This document shows positions 23,117 to 25,414 of a DNA stretch of 25,414 bases, in pieces. The notes under the pieces are model-generated. The model was not told the origin of the DNA. It worked only from the letters and a program-made list of their open reading frames with translations, and did not search any database. This stretch comes from Fidelibacterota bacterium UBA6531. Its GTDB lineage: Bacteria > Fidelibacterota > Marinisomatia > Marinisomatales > TCS55. A program made the translations under genes and the position numbers. Each line of letters starts with the position of its first letter. Within the stretch, counting starts at the first letter, position 1. The stretch spans positions 1 through 25,414 of the forward strand of contig DJKX01000035.1 of the NCBI GenBank assembly GCA_002436185.1, given 5' to 3'.

Positions 23117-23947
23117 ATGACTGAAAAAATCAACTCAAAAGCCATAGGGCTTGATATTGGATTACTCATCGGCCGATTTTTTATGGAAACGGAAGACCTC
23201 CATTATGGGTATTGGCCAGATGATAAAACAGCAACAGCTCAAAACTTTGCTGAGGCACAGCATCGTCATTCAAAGCTCATAATTGAAAATATACCTGAAG
23301 GTGTTAAGTCTATTCTGGATGTGGGAAGTGGATCGGGAAATTTAGCGAAGAAATTACTCGCATTAGGTTATGAAGTTGATTGTGTTCTGCCTAGTGAATT
23401 TCTCGCAGAAAATATCCGTAAAAAACTGGGTGATAGATCGACAGTGCATGTATGTGGATTTGAAGATTTAATTACCGAACAGCTATATGACTTGATCTTG
23501 TTCAGTGAAAGTTTTCAATATGTAAAACTTGGATTTTCCATTGATAAGATCGTGGAAATACTTCCTAGTGGAGGACATTTGATGATCTGTGATTTTTTTC
23601 AAAAGGATGTTCCGGGTAAAAGTCCATTGGGCGGTGGACATAAATGGATCAAATTCGAGGAAAAAATCTCGTCAGTTCCCTTGACCAAACTTACCGATTT
23701 GGACATAACTGAAGAAACTGCTCCAACAAATGATCTTTTTGATAAATTTGTAACTCAAGTCCTCGGGCCCATCAAAAGTATGTCCGGTAAATATCTGGAA
23801 AGTAATTATCCTCGGCTAACCGGATTCATGAAGTGGAAATATGAAAAACGCCTTAAAAAAATAAACCGAGTCTACTTTACGGGACAGCTTACGGGTGAAA
23901 ATTTTATTAAATATAAAACCTACCGGTTACTGGTTTTTAAGAAATAA
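23117..23947 (+). CDS. Class I SAM-dependent methyltransferase
   Basis: A 276-residue Rossmann-fold methyltransferase. LHYGYW (28-33), common before the cofactor domain in small-molecule methyltransferases, is followed by motif I ILDVGSGSGNLAKKL (66-80). Later come YDLILFSESFQYV (124-136), the motif IV region, and a post-motif VEILPSGGHLMICDFF (146-161). The C-terminal part, with MKWKYEKRLKKINRVYFTGQLTGENFIKYKTYRLLVF, resembles family members acting on small molecules. It follows the sulfotransferase-like gene by three bases. The acceptor is unknown; the neighbours suggest a small metabolite rather than RNA or protein. Confidence 0.85.
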   Translation: MTEKINSKAIGLDIGLLIGRFFMETEDLHYGYWPDDKTATAQNFAEAQHRHSKLIIENIPEGVKSILDVGSGSGNLAKKLLALGYEVDCVLPSEFLAENIRKKLGDRSTVHVCGFEDLITEQLYDLILFSESFQYVKLGFSIDKIVEILPSGGHLMICDFFQKDVPGKSPLGGGHKWIKFEEKISSVPLTKLTDLDITEETAPTNDLFDKFVTQVLGPIKSMSGKYLESNYPRLTGFMKWKYEKRLKKINRVYFTGQLTGENFIKYKTYRLLVFKK

Positions 23948-24013
23948 TAATAATCGTAATTTCGTAATCAGTTGAATGCGAATTATAATATATTTAAAAG
24001 AAAACATGATATA

Positions 24014-24901
24014 ATGAACAACATTACATTATTAGTTATGGCAGCGGGAATGGGCTCTCGCTACGGCGGACTCAAGCAATTAGATGAATTTGGCCCCAAT
24101 GGCGAAACAATCATGGATTACTCAGTTTATGATGCTATCCAATCCGGATATAAAAAAGTTGTTTTTATCATTCGGAAAGAATTCGAAGTTGATTTTAAAA
24201 AGAAGATCACAGATAAATATACTGGACTGATCGATGTTGAATGTGTGTATCAAGACCTCAATGATCTTCCAGATGGGTTTACCTGTCCGGAAGGAAGAGA
24301 AAAACCTTGGGGGACTGGACACGCCGTTCTTTCAGCTTTTGCCAATATTGATGGTCCCTTTTCTGTGATTAATGCCGATGACTTTTATAGTAGGGATTCA
24401 TTTCAAAAAATCGCAGATTTTTATACACAAGGAAAAGAAAGCTTCAGTATGGTGGCGTTTCGTCTTGATCAAACCTTATCTTCATTTGGTGGTGTCACAC
24501 GGGGAATTTGTTCAACGAAAGATGGATTCTTATCTACAGTCGTAGAAACAGGGAATGTAATAAAAAACGAAAATGGAGTCTCTTCTGACAGTGATGTATC
24601 ACTAGATGGCAGCGAACCTGTTTCAGTGAATATGTGGGGTTTTACACCTGTCTTATTCGAATACTTAAAAGAAATGTTTGTTGATTTTCTAAATGAAGAA
24701 GGTAACGAACTCAAAAGCGAATTTCTTATTCCTACAGTGATAAATGATTTTATTCAAAGCGGGAGGGAAAAGGTTCGAGTATTACAAAGTGATGCGCCCT
24801 GGTTTGGGGTAACGTATAAGGAAGATAAATCATATGTTCAGTGTGAAATACAAAAATTGGTTGAGAAGGGAGTTTATCCGCAAAATTTATTTGATAAATG
24901 A
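24014..24901 (+). CDS. Sugar-type nucleotidyltransferase
   Basis: From the ATG at 24014 this is a 295-residue GT-A-like nucleotidyltransferase. It has the NTP-binding signature LLVMAAGMGSRYGGLKQL (6-23), PWGTGHAVL (98-106) and the metal-binding INADDFY (119-125). Related enzymes join NTPs to sugar 1-phosphates or similar phosphates, but this subgroup, with GSRYGGLKQ, is usually left unassigned. An in-frame TTG at 23972 would add 14 residues that do not look like the family start. The 66-base gap from the methyltransferase holds no clear promoter, so it may belong to the same transcript. Confidence 0.85.
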   Translation: MNNITLLVMAAGMGSRYGGLKQLDEFGPNGETIMDYSVYDAIQSGYKKVVFIIRKEFEVDFKKKITDKYTGLIDVECVYQDLNDLPDGFTCPEGREKPWGTGHAVLSAFANIDGPFSVINADDFYSRDSFQKIADFYTQGKESFSMVAFRLDQTLSSFGGVTRGICSTKDGFLSTVVETGNVIKNENGVSSDSDVSLDGSEPVSVNMWGFTPVLFEYLKEMFVDFLNEEGNELKSEFLIPTVINDFIQSGREKVRVLQSDAPWFGVTYKEDKSYVQCEIQKLVEKGVYPQNLFDK

Positions 24902-25007
24902 AAAAAGTCAATTAATAATTAAAAGTATGTTTGTATTTAACAAAAGCAATAAATTCTATATAGTTAAGATAGTTGTTTTAAGAAACTTGGTTTAAAAGAT
25001 TCAAATT

Positions 25008-25040
25008 TGCCGCGGTTAACAACAAACGCGGTATTTTTTT
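25008..25040 (+). terminator. Terminator or attenuator upstream of the cold-shock gene
   Basis: TGCCGCG pairs with CGCGGTA (seven pairs, one G-T) across a twelve-base loop and is followed by seven Ts. It lies 107 bases after the nucleotidyltransferase and 55 before the cold-shock ATG. It most simply ends the upstream cluster. If the cold-shock transcript starts before it, it could act in that leader instead. The AT-rich 24902-25007 stretch has nothing else I can support. Confidence 0.7.
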
Positions 25041-25094
25041 AGTTGAGTTTAGGAACATATCTATTAATTGAAACAAACATGAAAGGTACTTTTA

Positions 25095-25301
25095 ATGGTA
25101 CAAGGAAAAGTAAAGTGGTTTAATGACAAGAAGGGATTCGGATTTGTCACTTCAAATGAAGATGATAAAGATGTATTCGTACATTTCAGCGCCTTAAACG
25201 GAGAGGGATTTAAAACCCTCAATGAAGGCGATGAAGTTGAATACGAAGTAGTATCCGGCCCTAAAGGTGATCAAGCCGCAAATGTTACTAAACTGAATTA
25301 A
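25095..25301 (+). CDS. csp: Cold-shock-domain protein
   Basis: A 68-residue CspA-type single-stranded nucleic-acid-binding protein, an RNA chaperone of the cytosol. It carries GKVKWFNDKKGFGFV with RNP1 (KGFGFV, 13-18), RNP2 (VFVHF, 27-31), and the rest of the OB fold, EGDEVEYEVVSGPKGDQAANV. Length is standard. A GAAAGGT ribosome site lies six bases before the ATG. Its transcript is closed by a strong terminator. Whether it is cold-induced cannot be told from sequence; the leader after the upstream hairpin is only about 54 bases. Confidence 0.96.
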   Translation: MVQGKVKWFNDKKGFGFVTSNEDDKDVFVHFSALNGEGFKTLNEGDEVEYEVVSGPKGDQAANVTKLN

Positions 25302-25324
25302 GCTTTAGTTTTACAGTAATACAT

Positions 25325-25364
25325 AAAAGCCTCATCCGGTTAAAACAGGATGAGGCTTTTTTTG
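25325..25364. terminator. Terminator between csp and the convergent tRNA
   Basis: AAAAGCCTCATCC pairs perfectly over 13 bases with GGATGAGGCTTTT across a ten-base loop and is followed by more Ts on the plus strand. On the minus strand the same hairpin is followed by a shorter T run. It can therefore end both the cold-shock transcript and the converging tRNA transcript. Confidence 0.88.
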
Positions 25365-25368
25365 TATG

Positions 25369-25414
25369 TAGCGGCGCAGGGACTCGAACCCCGGACACCC
25401 GGATTATGATTCCG
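25369..25414 (-). tRNA. tRNA with CAU anticodon (Met or Ile2), 3' part
   Basis: Read on the minus strand, the visible 46 bases fold as most of an anticodon arm (CGGA-ATCATAA-TCCG), variable loop, T arm (CGGGG-TTCGAGT-CCCTG) and 3' acceptor strand (CGCCGCT) with discriminator A. The anticodon CAT is complementary to 25406-25408. The anticodon stem lacks the three G-C pairs of initiator tRNA, so elongator Met or the lysidine-modified Ile(CAU) fits better. The 5' half is outside the window and CCA is not encoded. Confidence 0.88.

Noticed and set aside
23972..24013. Upstream TTG start for the nucleotidyltransferase
   Set aside because: The 14 extra residues (including NIFKRKHD) are unlike the family, which starts a few residues before LLVMAAGMGSRYGG.
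25369..25414. Initiator tRNA-fMet
   Set aside because: The anticodon stem has CGGA/TCCG rather than the three consecutive G-C pairs next to the loop that mark initiator tRNAs.

Overview
This window is a bacterial chromosome segment of low G+C content (AT-rich by eye). About the first 14.3 kb is one uninterrupted, same-strand translation operon: the last codons of an EF-Tu gene, then the S10, spc and alpha ribosomal protein clusters in order rpsJ-rplC-rplD-rplW-rplB-rpsS-rplV-rpsC-rplP-rpmC-rpsQ-rplN-rplX-rplE-rpsN-rpsH-rplF-rplR-rpsE-rpmD-rplO-secY-map-infA-rpmJ-rpsM-rpsK-rpsD-rpoA-rplQ. Several traits point to the FCB side of the bacterial tree: tuf directly before rpsJ, secY-map-infA-rpmJ without adk, zinc-type S14 and L36, and many TTG/GTG starts. 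A Neomarinimicrobiota (Marinimicrobia/SAR406)-like genome fits best. That placement is inference from gene order and composition, not from a search.

Downstream of rplQ lies a hairpin terminator that falls inside the predicted signal-peptide codons of a secreted glycoside-hydrolase-10-like protein (14261-15385). That gene meets a small helical-repeat protein tail to tail. A divergent intergenic region with a perfect TATAAT box and a dyad then leads into a catabolic block: hutU (urocanate hydratase), a 101-bp palindromic dispersed-repeat-like element that carries the probable hutI start codon, hutI (imidazolonepropionase), an unknown exported protein and a DUF350 membrane protein. A strong terminator closes this block.

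On the opposite strand (19931-21415) is a polytopic membrane protein that joins a phytol/dolichol-kinase-like half to a DUF92 (VTE6-like) half, so it plausibly performs both phosphorylations of an isoprenoid alcohol. Divergent from it is a compact cluster: a class IV aminotransferase, an overlapping sulfotransferase-like P-loop protein, a SAM methyltransferase and a sugar-type nucleotidyltransferase. The first two correspond to the two halves of a fused plant protein of unknown function (branched-chain-aminotransferase-like), recalled from memory. The aminotransferase appears to lack the Glu that normally contacts the PLP ring nitrogen. This cluster is the best candidate here for an undescribed pathway.

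The window ends with a terminator, a cold-shock protein, a second bidirectional-looking terminator and the 3' part of a CAU-anticodon tRNA on the minus strand. No stretch above 300 bases lacks a gene. I saw no CRISPR array, insertion sequence, phage gene or rRNA.
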